From Flavobacterium sp. 5 (GTDB taxonomy: Bacteria > Bacteroidota > Bacteroidia > Flavobacteriales > Flavobacteriaceae), in assembly GCF_002813295.1 (NCBI RefSeq), contig NZ_PHUE01000001.1:3472001-3536000 (forward strand): a stretch of 64,000 nucleotides of DNA. The letters are read 5' to 3'. Shown in pieces: positions 37,459-46,850 of this stretch (positions are counted from its first letter, which is position 1; each line of letters starts with the position of its first letter). The position numbers were made by a program, and so were the translations under genes. Under the pieces are notes generated by a model, which saw nothing but the letters and a program-made list of their open reading frames with translations, had not been told where the DNA came from and did no database searches.

Positions 37459-38442
37459 ATGAAAAAAAAGGACTCTTTAAGTGGCAACACTTTTAAATTA
37501 TTAAAAGGAATAAAACTTTATGTATTTACTTTTGGGTTAATTATAGCAAGTTTTGTAGCCAATGCTCAAATAACAATTTCAGGAAATAATCCGTACTGTA
37601 TTGCAAACAATCCCTCATATAGAATTGACAATCCTCCTCAGTTAGGGAGTTATGATAGAATTGATTGGAAATCTAATGATCCAGGAATAAGTTTTTCTGG
37701 AGATCCATCTCCTACAGTTCTTTATAAAGTGGTATTCAAAAGTGGAAATTTAATAGCTTCCCCAAGTTATATCTATGCAGAATTTTATTTAGGATCAAAT
37801 TTTGTCACAGAGACAGAGCATTTTAACTTTCTTACTCCGACACCACCAGCAGTACCAAGCTATTTGGTTACAAAAACTAGTGATTACTGTACTCCTCAAT
37901 ACCATTTTATAACACTTAATGTGACAACGACTCCAAATCCAAGTCCTAACACCAGTTTTACTATCGCACCTAGAATTGCTAATTCGAGTATTGTAATTAC
38001 TCAAACATCCAAAAATGTATTCGAATTAAAGTTGCCATTAAATGGAGAACCCTATTTTTTATATGATATAACAAGATCCACTTCTTCCACAGAGTGTGCG
38101 TCTAATACAATATCAAGTACATCGTATAGCAACATGGTTTCTTTAAATTTAACTAATTGCGCAAATAATACGCCCGCTGTAAATTATGATTTTACAATGG
38201 CACCGAATCCATATTCTAGCGGATATTTAACTATCGTTGCTCCAGCAATTACTTTTACAGGAACAATATGCAGAGTATATAATAATTCGGGGGTTTTAAA
38301 GACTACTTTTCCTCTGCCAAGTTCAAGTACTTCATTTCCTCTTAAAGCAACAGTTGGCGCAGGGTTGACACCAGGAGTTTATATTGTGCAAATAACCTAT
38401 CCAAATGGAGTTGTAAAAACTAATAATTTAATTGTGATTTAA
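37459..38442 (+). CDS. Type IX secreted protein with a type A sorting domain, function unknown
   Basis: The 327-residue protein has a long N-terminus and a signal peptide ending VANAQ near residue 36. The middle is Thr/Ser/Pro-rich and beta-like, with spaced cysteines and no recognised catalytic motif. The final 80 residues have the T9SS type A layout: DFTMAPNPYSSG, a strand with CRVYNNSG, then LTPGVYIVQITYPNG. It should be carried across the outer membrane and attached or released. It has its own promoter-like sequence between the susCD operon and the GH2 gene, so it may be a new accessory surface protein of this locus. Confidence 0.8.
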   Translation: MKKKDSLSGNTFKLLKGIKLYVFTFGLIIASFVANAQITISGNNPYCIANNPSYRIDNPPQLGSYDRIDWKSNDPGISFSGDPSPTVLYKVVFKSGNLIASPSYIYAEFYLGSNFVTETEHFNFLTPTPPAVPSYLVTKTSDYCTPQYHFITLNVTTTPNPSPNTSFTIAPRIANSSIVITQTSKNVFELKLPLNGEPYFLYDITRSTSSTECASNTISSTSYSNMVSLNLTNCANNTPAVNYDFTMAPNPYSSGYLTIVAPAITFTGTICRVYNNSGVLKTTFPLPSSSTSFPLKATVGAGLTPGVYIVQITYPNGVVKTNNLIVI

Positions 38443-38467
38443 TTTTAATCTTTTTTTTATTAAAAAG

Positions 38468-38500
38468 ACTCCATTTCTATTGAGTAGATATGGAGTTTTT
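38468..38500 (+). terminator. Possible terminator after the T9SS-protein gene
   Basis: ACTCCAT (38468-38474) pairs with ATGGAGT (38490-38496), flanked by A and T runs with one bulge. The stem is short. Confidence 0.45.
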
Positions 38501-38544
38501 GTGTAATTTGTTATTTTAATTGTTTTTGTTTAAATATATATATA

Positions 38545-41400
38545 ATGAAGTTTATTAAGAATGTTTTTTTTGGGGTGCTTCTAGTGAATACTTTTTTAGG
38601 ATTAGCACAAAATACTAGCAAAAGAGATCATATTTCCTTAGATAAAGATTGGAGATTTGCTTTTGGTCATCCCTCGGATACGAAGAAAGATTTCAATACA
38701 GGAACAGCTTATTTCTCTTATTTGGCTAAAGCAGGTTTTGGTGATGGTGCTGCCAATGCCAGTTTTGACGACCGTTCTTGGCGCAAATTAGATCTTCCTC
38801 ATGATTGGGCAGTTGAACAAGGTTTTAGCAGTGAAGCCAGTTTTAGTCATGGATTCAAAGCTATTGGTCGAAATTTTCCAGACAAAAGCATCGGTTGGTA
38901 TCGTAAAAAAATAACTATTCCACAAAGTGATTTGGGACGACGTATTCATATCGCTTTTGATGGAGTTTTTCGTAATTCAATTGTTTGGATAAATGGTCAT
39001 TATTTAGGAAATCAAGACAGTGGTTATTTGGGTTTCGAATACGACATAACCGATTACATTAATTATGGAGGCGAAAACACAATCGCCGTTCGAGTTGATG
39101 CAACGATGGAAGAAGGCTGGTTTTATGAAGGAGCTGGAATCTATCGTCATGTTTGGCTTAATAAAACCAATCAATTACATGTTCCTGACAATGGTACATT
39201 TGTACAAACAAAAATCAAAGACAATACAACAACAGTTAATGCTTTAGTTACCCTTGAAAATGAAGGTAAAACTTCAAAATCATTCAGAATCGTTCAAACT
39301 ATTTTGGATGAAAAAGGGAAAAGTGTTTCCGAAAAAACAATCAATTCTTGTAGCTTAAATCCAAGAGAAACAAAAGACTTTACAACAGATTTGACTGTTG
39401 AAAATCCAACTCTTTGGTCACTAGAAAATCCTTATTTGTATAAAATGATTACTTCGATTTACGAAGAAGAAAAACTGGTTGATACTTATGAAACGGTTTT
39501 TGGAATCAGAACAATCCGTTTTGATGCCAATGAAGGTTTTTTTCTTAATGAAAAGCATGTCAAAATAAAAGGAACAAACAATCATCAGGATCATGCAGGA
39601 GTAGGAGTAGCAATGCCAGATGCTTTGCTGGAATTTAGAATTCAAACTTTAAAATCGTTTGGAAGTAATGCCTATCGTTGTTCTCACAATCCACCGACTC
39701 CCGAATTATTGGAAGCTTGCGATCGTTTAGGAATGTTGGTAATAGATGAAAATCGTTTAATGGGGATTACTCAAACTCAATTAGGAGATGTGAAAAAAGT
39801 GATTGAACGCGACAGAAATCACCCTTCTATTATAAGTTGGAGTATTGGAAACGAAGAATGGGGAATCGAAAATGATATTGTAGGGGCTCGAATTGCAAGT
39901 TCTATGCAATCCTATGTAAAATCGCTCGATAGTTCTAGATCTTCAACTTACGCTTTTAGTGGAGGAATAGGTAGTAACGGAATCACTACCGTTATGGATT
40001 TGTTGGGAATTAATTATATAGTTAATAAAAGTACGGATAAGCAACACGAATTGTTTCCAAAACAATCCATTTGGGGAACCGAAGAGGGGAGCACCAATGC
40101 GACTCGTGGTGAGTATTACCGTGATAACGAAAAACACATTATGCCTGCTTATGACAAAGCACCAAGCTCTAGTTTTATCAGTATAGAAAGCGGTTGGAAA
40201 CATTATAATTCACGTCCTTATTTAGCTGGAATGTTTATTTGGACGGGATTTGATTACCGTGGTGAACCAACTCCGTTCGGTTATCCTTCGGTTGGATCTT
40301 ATTTCGGAATGGTGGATCAATGCGGATTTTATAAAGACGATGCTTGGTACTTGAAATCCTGGTGGCAAAACGAACCTGTTTTGCATCTTTTGCCACATTG
40401 GAACTGGGCTGGAAAAGAAAATCAAAGCATAGAAGTTTGGGCATACAGCAATTGCGATGAAGTAGAATTGTTTCTAAACAAAAAAAGTTTAGGCAAAAAA
40501 ACAATGGAAAAAGACAGCCACCTAGAATGGAACGTCAATTATACTCCTGGAACACTAGAAGCAATTGGATACAAAAAAGGAAAGAAGATTTTAACGGAAG
40601 TCGTGAAAACTACTGGAGCGGCTGCCGTTTTAAATTTAGAAGCAAATAAAAATAGTATTGATGCATCCAAAAATGACATTGCATTAATCAAAGTGAGTAC
40701 CAAAGACAAATTGGGTCTTACAGTTCCAATTGCTGATAACGAAGTGACTTTTACAATCACAGGTCCAGGCAAAATTATTGGTGTTGGGAACGGAAACCCA
40801 ACTTCACTTGAAGCTGATAAATATATAGAAAGCATAGCTATTATTCCATTAGATTCTCTTAAAGAAAAATATGTATCCGATTTTAATTCAATAGAAGAAA
40901 CTCAAGATAAAATAGATATTGCTTCATGGAAAAAAGCATTTAACGAAGAAAGAAACGCCGATTTTGGTAAGAAAGTAAAAGCGATAACGTATCGTTCTGA
41001 ATTCGAATTGCCAACTAATTTTGAATCGACCACGATAACTTTGTTTTATAAAAGCATCGGAAAACAGCAATCGATTTTCATTAATGGAAAACAAATTGCT
41101 ACTAATTTGACCGAAAACAAGAAAGGAGATACTTTTATTTTAGATAAAAAAATACTTCGCTCGGGAATCAATACCATTGCAGTTGTGGCTGTACCACTAA
41201 CCAAAGTAAATTCTTGGGACGTACTCAATCAAAGTTTAGGAAGTATTCAAATCATTACCAAAGCCGAAAATTATAAGCGAAAATTATTCAACGGTTTGGC
41301 TCAAGTCATTATTCAAACTACTGGAGAAAAAGGCGAAATTACTTTGACAGCAACCAGTAACGGACTAAAAAATGCCGAAATAAAAATAAAGGCTCAATAA
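38545..41400 (+). CDS. GH2 beta-galactosidase, secreted
   Basis: The 951-residue enzyme has a signal peptide ending LAQ near 22. Domains in order are jelly roll (about 30-210), Ig-like (about 215-325), TIM barrel (about 330-640) and a long C-terminal part with Ig-like and further beta-domains. Glu437 in SIGNEEW is the acid/base and Glu513 in GTEEG the nucleophile. The pattern SHNPPTPELLEACDRLGM is typical of the large Bacteroidota GH2 beta-galactosidases. It precedes a GH27 alpha-galactosidase and a GH5 enzyme. In mannan context it could remove terminal beta-galactose from branched side chains. Beta-mannosidase activity is a less likely alternative. Confidence 0.85.
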   Translation: MKFIKNVFFGVLLVNTFLGLAQNTSKRDHISLDKDWRFAFGHPSDTKKDFNTGTAYFSYLAKAGFGDGAANASFDDRSWRKLDLPHDWAVEQGFSSEASFSHGFKAIGRNFPDKSIGWYRKKITIPQSDLGRRIHIAFDGVFRNSIVWINGHYLGNQDSGYLGFEYDITDYINYGGENTIAVRVDATMEEGWFYEGAGIYRHVWLNKTNQLHVPDNGTFVQTKIKDNTTTVNALVTLENEGKTSKSFRIVQTILDEKGKSVSEKTINSCSLNPRETKDFTTDLTVENPTLWSLENPYLYKMITSIYEEEKLVDTYETVFGIRTIRFDANEGFFLNEKHVKIKGTNNHQDHAGVGVAMPDALLEFRIQTLKSFGSNAYRCSHNPPTPELLEACDRLGMLVIDENRLMGITQTQLGDVKKVIERDRNHPSIISWSIGNEEWGIENDIVGARIASSMQSYVKSLDSSRSSTYAFSGGIGSNGITTVMDLLGINYIVNKSTDKQHELFPKQSIWGTEEGSTNATRGEYYRDNEKHIMPAYDKAPSSSFISIESGWKHYNSRPYLAGMFIWTGFDYRGEPTPFGYPSVGSYFGMVDQCGFYKDDAWYLKSWWQNEPVLHLLPHWNWAGKENQSIEVWAYSNCDEVELFLNKKSLGKKTMEKDSHLEWNVNYTPGTLEAIGYKKGKKILTEVVKTTGAAAVLNLEANKNSIDASKNDIALIKVSTKDKLGLTVPIADNEVTFTITGPGKIIGVGNGNPTSLEADKYIESIAIIPLDSLKEKYVSDFNSIEETQDKIDIASWKKAFNEERNADFGKKVKAITYRSEFELPTNFESTTITLFYKSIGKQQSIFINGKQIATNLTENKKGDTFILDKKILRSGINTIAVVAVPLTKVNSWDVLNQSLGSIQIITKAENYKRKLFNGLAQVIIQTTGEKGEITLTATSNGLKNAEIKIKAQ

Positions 41401-41414
41401 GATAATTGGGGCGT

Positions 41415-41535
41415 GACCTCGTTGAAAAAATAAGAAAAATATTTTTTCAACGAGGTCGGGCTGTACGTTCCCGCTTTTTATTTAAGGCGAAAAAAAGCGC
41501 CTTAAATAAAAGAGCTCCACTGCCATCCCTCACGC
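41415..41535. repeat. Hairpin-carrying intergenic repeat, copy 2, with a second hairpin
   Basis: Two perfect inverted repeats lie in a row: 41415-41432 with 41440-41457 (18 bp), and 41476-41489 with 41498-41511 (14 bp). GTTCCCGCT (41467-41475) and CACTGCCATC (41518-41527) flank the second hairpin, matching the flanks of the copy at 53.1 kb. An ATCTGCGT pair follows around 41570-41600. The rest of this gap shows no gene. Confidence 0.75.
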
Positions 41536-41637
41536 AAAAAAGAGCATAAACAACATTGTAATATTTTAAAATCTGCGTAAATCTGAAAAGATCTGCGTGC
41601 CAAATAAAAAATAATCAAATACCAATAAAATAAAAGC

Positions 41638-42876
41638 ATGAAAAAAATATTTCTCACATTACTATTAAGCAGTATAGCAATTCAAGGTTTTTCACAAGGC
41701 AACGTTTACAAACAAGGAACAGGAAAATTCGAAGGACTCGCCATGACACCACCAATGGGTTGGAACTCTTGGAACACCTTTGAAACCAATATCGATGAAA
41801 AACTCGTTAAAGAAACTGCTGATCTTATGGTGTCAACCGGGATGGTTGCCGCAGGATACAATTATATCGTATTAGATGATGGTTGGATGACCAAAGAAAG
41901 AGATCAAGATGGAAATTTAATTCCTGATCCTGTAAAATTCCCAAGCGGAATGGAACATTTAATAGAGTATGTTCATAGCAAAGGATTAAAATTTGGTCTG
42001 TACAATTGTGCAGGTACACATACATGTGCTGGCTATCCAGGAACTCGTGGTCACGAATACCAAGATGCTCGTTTTTATGCAAAATTAAAAATCGATTTCT
42101 TAAAATACGACTGGTGTAACACAGCAGGAATCAATGCTCCGGAAGCGTACGCAACAATGAGTAATGCTTTAAAAACGGCCGGGAGACCTATCGTTTTTAG
42201 CCTTTGCGAATGGGGTGACACTCAAGTATGGAATTGGGGAAAACCAATAGGGAATTTGTGGAGAATTTCGGGAGATATTTATCCATGTTTTGATTGCGAA
42301 TTCCACCATGAAGAAGGAAATTGGTCTTCATGGGGATTTATGAAAATTGCAGAAATGCGTAAAGATATTCGTAAGTTTTCAGGACCTGATCATTGGAATG
42401 ATTTTGATATGATGGAAGTGGGAGACGGAATGACCAATACCGAAGATAAAACACATTTTGCGATGTGGTGTATGATGGCTTCTCCTTTAATTGCTGGAAA
42501 TGATTTCAGAAAAATGTCAAAAGAAACGTTGGCTATTCTAACCAACAAAGAACTTATTGCTGTAAATCAGGATAAACTAGGAATACAAGGATTTAAGCTT
42601 TCTACGGAAGATGGTTTGGAAGTTTGGGTAAAACCTTTATCTGACGGAAATTGGGCGGTCACATTCTTAAACAGAACAGATGCTCCTAAGAAAATTAATT
42701 TCGATTGGAAAAAGAATTCAATCAAAGATGTAGATTTTGGATATGAAGCTGATTTCAATAAATCAACTTTCAAAATCAAAGATTTATGGAAAAATAAAGA
42801 AGCTGGAAATACTAAAAAGAATTTCACTGCCGATTTAGCTTCTCATGAAGTGATTACACTTAGATTAATTCCTTAA
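41638..42876 (+). CDS. GH27 alpha-galactosidase, secreted
   Basis: The 412-residue enzyme has a signal peptide ending FSQ at 20. The N-terminal barrel has TPPMGWNSWN, VLDDGW, LKYDWCN (nucleophile Asp158) and RISGDI (acid/base Asp213), spaced as in plant GH27 enzymes. The C-terminal beta-domain is present. It would remove alpha-1,6-galactose from galactomannan or galactoglucomannan. The gene lies between the GH2 beta-galactosidase and a GH5, 10 bp from the latter, and is the best-defined of the three alpha-galactosidase-like proteins in the locus. Confidence 0.95.
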   Translation: MKKIFLTLLLSSIAIQGFSQGNVYKQGTGKFEGLAMTPPMGWNSWNTFETNIDEKLVKETADLMVSTGMVAAGYNYIVLDDGWMTKERDQDGNLIPDPVKFPSGMEHLIEYVHSKGLKFGLYNCAGTHTCAGYPGTRGHEYQDARFYAKLKIDFLKYDWCNTAGINAPEAYATMSNALKTAGRPIVFSLCEWGDTQVWNWGKPIGNLWRISGDIYPCFDCEFHHEEGNWSSWGFMKIAEMRKDIRKFSGPDHWNDFDMMEVGDGMTNTEDKTHFAMWCMMASPLIAGNDFRKMSKETLAILTNKELIAVNQDKLGIQGFKLSTEDGLEVWVKPLSDGNWAVTFLNRTDAPKKINFDWKKNSIKDVDFGYEADFNKSTFKIKDLWKNKEAGNTKKNFTADLASHEVITLRLIP

Positions 42877-42886
42877 ATAAGAAGAG

Positions 42887-43852
42887 ATGAATTTTAAACT
42901 TAAAAATTTTTTGTTTTTGCTTGCTTTAAAGTTTAGCATGGCAAATGCTCAATTTGTTAAAAAACATGGTCAGCTGAGTGTAAATGGAACTCAGTTAGTT
43001 GATAAAAAACAGAATCCAATTGCTTTGCGTGGTGTGAGTTTTGGATGGCATAGCATGTGGCCCAGATTTTATAATGAAAAAGCTGTGGCTTGGTTGAAAA
43101 AAGATTTCGATTGTACTATTGTTCGAGCTGCAATGGGTGTAGAAATTGGAGAACATGCTTATAAAAAAGAACCAGAATTTTCAAAAGAAAAAATAGAATC
43201 AGTTATAAAAGGAGCTATCAAATCAGATATTTATGTGATTGTTGATTGGCACAGTCATAATATTAATTTGAACGAAGCCAAAAACTATTTTGATGAAATA
43301 TCAAAGAAATACGGAAAATATCCAAATGTGATTTATGAGGTTTTTAATGAGCCTGATTATGAAACATGGCCAGAAGTAAAAGCATATGCCGAGGAAGTTA
43401 TAAAAATCATTAGAGCAAATGATCCAGATAATATTATTTTGGTTGGTTGTCCAAAGTGGGATCAAGATGTAAATCTCCCAGCGGCAGATCCTATAAAAGG
43501 TTATAATAATTTGATGTATACCATGCATTTTTATGCTGGAACACACGGAAAAGAGTTACGTGACCGTACTGATGAAGCAATAAAAAATGGTTTGCCAATA
43601 TTTGTTTCCGAATCGGCTGGAATGGAAGCTTCAGGTGATGGTCCTATGAATTATGGCGTTTGGCAGGAATACATCGATTGGCTGGAACAAAGAAAAATAA
43701 GTTGGATAACTTGGTCTATTTCAGATAAGGATGAAACGTGTTCTATGTTAAAGAAATCAGCCAATTCTGAAGGAAATTGGAAGAATGAGGATCTTAAAGA
43801 ATCAGGTGTAAAAACAAGAGAATTGCTAAGGAAATATAATGGCAAGAATTAG
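42887..43852 (+). CDS. GH5 endo-glycanase (GH5_2-like), secreted
   Basis: The 321-residue enzyme has a signal peptide ending NAQ near 22 and starts like GH5 subfamily 2 (HGQLSVNGTQLVD, LRGVSFGW). Glu155 in YEVFNEPD is the acid/base and Glu242 in PIFVSESAG the nucleophile. GH5_2 members are mostly endo-beta-1,4-glucanases; some also cut glucomannan. In this cassette a glucomannanase activity is likely but inferred. It is clearly different from the GH5_7 mannanase of the minus-strand operon. It follows GH27 by 10 bp, and a terminator follows it. Confidence 0.88.
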   Translation: MNFKLKNFLFLLALKFSMANAQFVKKHGQLSVNGTQLVDKKQNPIALRGVSFGWHSMWPRFYNEKAVAWLKKDFDCTIVRAAMGVEIGEHAYKKEPEFSKEKIESVIKGAIKSDIYVIVDWHSHNINLNEAKNYFDEISKKYGKYPNVIYEVFNEPDYETWPEVKAYAEEVIKIIRANDPDNIILVGCPKWDQDVNLPAADPIKGYNNLMYTMHFYAGTHGKELRDRTDEAIKNGLPIFVSESAGMEASGDGPMNYGVWQEYIDWLEQRKISWITWSISDKDETCSMLKKSANSEGNWKNEDLKESGVKTRELLRKYNGKN

Positions 43853-43866
43853 TTTATAAAAACATA

Positions 43867-43898
43867 AAAACCAACTTTTCAATGAGTTGGTTTTTTTT
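43867..43898 (+). terminator. Terminator closing the GH2-GH27-GH5 cassette
   Basis: AAAACCAACT (43867-43876) pairs with AGTTGGTTTT (43885-43894), followed by T. It marks the right border of the mannan locus. Confidence 0.88.
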
Positions 43899-44127
43899 GT
43901 ATTATAAAAAAAGGAGTATATTGCGCTCCTATTTTTTGTTGTAATAAGATGGTTATATGAAAATGGGTATTGCTATAAATTGTTTGCAATACTAAAGCCT
44001 GTAATTTTGCATCAATAAAAATAATTAGATAAAGTAAACACAAAAATAGTAGCTTTTCGAAACGAAGTTCAGCTAAAATGATAAATTGGAATTTACATAT
44101 GACCAATAAAAAACAATATATATCTGC

Positions 44128-46242
44128 ATGAAATTAACATTAAAATTAACGACTTATTTTAAATTAGTATTGTTAATCATTGGTATTTGTTCACTCTTTT
44201 TATTATTGTTTAGCTCTCTTTATTTATATACAGTTCAACAAGAAAATGATGTTTTCAAAGCCAATTCAAATCAATATAAAAAGGAAGTTAAACGGTTATT
44301 TGATTTTAATTCAAAAACACAAATTGTTACTATAAATGATCTTACCTATTGGGATTCTTTAGTCAATTTTACAAAAACAAAAGATACACTTTGGTTTAAA
44401 AAATATATCGCTAACGAATTTCCTACTTATGAAGTAGATTATATTTCGGTTTATGGTCTAGATAAAAAGTTTATTACAAGCATTGCAAAGCCTGATTTTA
44501 AATCTAAGGATTTTATACCAGAACAGGCTATGAAAAATTTATATAAATCTAAATTTTCTCGGTTCTATTTTAGGATTCCTTCAGGCGTAGTTGAAGTACT
44601 TGGTGGGACTATTCATGGTTCAAATGATCCAAAAAAAACTAAAACAAAGCCATCTGGATATATGTTCATGGCTCGGTTATTGGATAAAGCCTATTTTAAA
44701 AATTTAGAAGATATTTGTAGCTCCAAAATTTATATTTTTAATGATGTAGATACTGACACAATTGAAGATAAAAAAGTATCTTCTTTAATAAAACTTGAAA
44801 ATTATGATAATGTTGCGGTTGCAAAATTATTATTTGAGAGGCCTTCATATCTCAATTTTGAAAGAACCAAAGAGTTATTATTAATTATAGTTATTGCTAC
44901 TTTAATAGGACTAATTGCTGCTATTTATTATTCGAGAAAATGGGTTTATAAGCCGTTACGTTTGGTAACTAATATTTTAGAGACAGATCGTGAGATTTCA
45001 ATTAGTTTACTAAAAAGGGAACCAGGTGAATTTGGACACATCGGAAATTTATTTGAAGATCATAGAAAGAATCGTTTTCAATTGGAAAAGTCGAAAGAAA
45101 AAGCAGAGGAAAGCGATAAATTAAAATCTACTTTTTTGGCTAATTTGTCCCATGAAATTAGAACACCGATGAATGCTATTATTGGATTTTCAGATTTACT
45201 GTTAAATGAAAGTTTAAGCGAAGATTTAAAAAAGAAGTATTTGAAAATAATTAATAGTAGCGGAAAAAGTTTAGTGTCTATTATTGAAGACTTAATTGAA
45301 ATGTCAAAGATTGACGCCAAACTAATACTCCCCAATTATAAAGGTTTGGATATTGAAAAATGTATTAATGAGTTATATAATACGTTAAAAGTGACTATTC
45401 CAGAAGATAAAAGTATTGATTTTTATGTTATCAAAAGTACTGATAGATTTGAGAATGATATTTTGACTGACGAAGTAAAGTTGAAACAAATAATAGTTAA
45501 TTTGCTTACAAATGCAATAAAATTTACCGACAATGGTCATGTTGCTTTTGGTTATTCAATAAATAAGGAAGATCATTTGTTAGAATTTAGAGTTGAAGAT
45601 ACAGGCATAGGAATTAGTAAAAAAGATTTGAAAGTAGTTTTTGATCGATTTCGAAGAGTCGATGATGATTATTCGATATCTCTCAGTGGATTAGGATTGG
45701 GTTTGTCTATTTCTAAGGCCTATATTGAAATGTTGGGCGGAGAAATTAAGGTAGAATCAGTTTATGGAGGAGGTTCAGTTTTTAAATTTACAATTCCATT
45801 GATTTATGAAGAGTATGCTATTGAAAATAGTGTAATCAAAGAAGAATGCACTAATAAGAATTCTGATTCCAAAACTATTTTAGTAGCTGAAGATGATAAT
45901 ATTAATTTTCTATTATTAAAAACAATATTAGAATTAAAAAAACATACTGTTTTGAGAGCAAGAAACGGTCAAGAAGTAGTGGATATTAATGCGTCAAATT
46001 TAGAAATAGATTTGATTTTTATGGATATTAAAATGCCAGTTTTAGATGGGTATGAAGCCTTTGAAATGATTAAAAAAGAAAACCCAAATCGAATTGTAAT
46101 TGCTCAAACAGCACATTCATCTTCAGAAGTGAAAGAAAAAATCATGAAAGCTGGATTTTCAGGATATATAACAAAACCTTTAGATAAAGAGAAGATCTAT
46201 GAAATAATTAATAAAGTGTATCAAAACAATTCTATATTTTAA
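44128..46242 (+). CDS. CHASE4 hybrid sensor histidine kinase/response regulator
   Basis: The 704-residue inner-membrane protein has transmembrane segments at about 12-35 and 248-268 enclosing a periplasmic CHASE4-type sensor (LTYWDSLVNF near 72-81). A HisKA domain has LSHEIRTPMNA (His342), an HATPase domain has DTGIGIS and GLGLGLSI, and a C-terminal receiver has the phospho-acceptor Asp633 in FMDIKMP. No DNA-binding domain is present, so the output must pass to another protein. It lies just outside the mannan locus behind a terminator. A role in regulating it is possible but not supported beyond proximity. Confidence 0.9.
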   Translation: MKLTLKLTTYFKLVLLIIGICSLFLLLFSSLYLYTVQQENDVFKANSNQYKKEVKRLFDFNSKTQIVTINDLTYWDSLVNFTKTKDTLWFKKYIANEFPTYEVDYISVYGLDKKFITSIAKPDFKSKDFIPEQAMKNLYKSKFSRFYFRIPSGVVEVLGGTIHGSNDPKKTKTKPSGYMFMARLLDKAYFKNLEDICSSKIYIFNDVDTDTIEDKKVSSLIKLENYDNVAVAKLLFERPSYLNFERTKELLLIIVIATLIGLIAAIYYSRKWVYKPLRLVTNILETDREISISLLKREPGEFGHIGNLFEDHRKNRFQLEKSKEKAEESDKLKSTFLANLSHEIRTPMNAIIGFSDLLLNESLSEDLKKKYLKIINSSGKSLVSIIEDLIEMSKIDAKLILPNYKGLDIEKCINELYNTLKVTIPEDKSIDFYVIKSTDRFENDILTDEVKLKQIIVNLLTNAIKFTDNGHVAFGYSINKEDHLLEFRVEDTGIGISKKDLKVVFDRFRRVDDDYSISLSGLGLGLSISKAYIEMLGGEIKVESVYGGGSVFKFTIPLIYEEYAIENSVIKEECTNKNSDSKTILVAEDDNINFLLLKTILELKKHTVLRARNGQEVVDINASNLEIDLIFMDIKMPVLDGYEAFEMIKKENPNRIVIAQTAHSSSEVKEKIMKAGFSGYITKPLDKEKIYEIINKVYQNNSIF

Positions 46243-46400
46243 AATTGTTTTTTACATATAAAAAATGGCATCATTTTTATTTTAGAGGCTTTGTTTTTTT
46301 AATCTCTTCATGGTATGTAAAGTTTGTTCTGACTTGAAGACAAACTAATTTTTTTACATTACTTAAATTTGATGTATGTTTTTGTTTACGCTGTTTGATA

Positions 46401-46850
46401 TTATGAAACTGTAAGGTCGTAACTATAAAGGTAATCTTCTCTTACAAATCCCATTTTATGATATAATTTTTGAGCTATATTATTGCTTTTAGCAGTTCTT
46501 AAACGAATGGTATGAGCCCCCAATTCTTTAGCAAAAGCTTCTGTTTGTGAAATTAATTTTTCACCTATTCCTTTTTTTCTTGCTAAAGGATCTACAAAAA
46601 GATCATTTAGGATTAGTATTTTATTGAGTGCCAATGAAGAAAAAGTGACATAGATGAGTGCAAAACCAATAATTTTATCTGGATTTTCATCATCACAGGC
46701 TACAAAAATGACTGCTTCATTGTTCTCTAATCTTTCTTTTAGATAAGTATGGTGCTTTTCATAATTAGATGAATTTTTATAAAAAACAACATATTGATCA
46801 AATAGATTTGTTAATTGATCTAAGTCTTGAATGTTTGCTTTTCGTGTCAT
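46401..46850 (-). CDS. GNAT-family N-acetyltransferase
   Basis: The 149-residue cytoplasmic protein has the GNAT fold: VTFSSLALNKILILNDLFVD followed by the acetyl-CoA loop RKKGIGEKL (about 92-100) and a final strand with AQKLYHKMGFV. The substrate is unknown. It is a single gene convergent with the hybrid kinase. Confidence 0.9.
   Translation of the reverse strand: MTRKANIQDLDQLTNLFDQYVVFYKNSSNYEKHHTYLKERLENNEAVIFVACDDENPDKIIGFALIYVTFSSLALNKILILNDLFVDPLARKKGIGEKLISQTEAFAKELGAHTIRLRTAKSNNIAQKLYHKMGFVREDYLYSYDLTVS

Noticed and set aside
12159..43852. The mannan locus as a mobile element
   Set aside because: No integrase, relaxase, transposase, terminal repeats or disrupted tRNA was seen; composition looks like the flanks. 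Horizontal gain is possible but not supported by this window.
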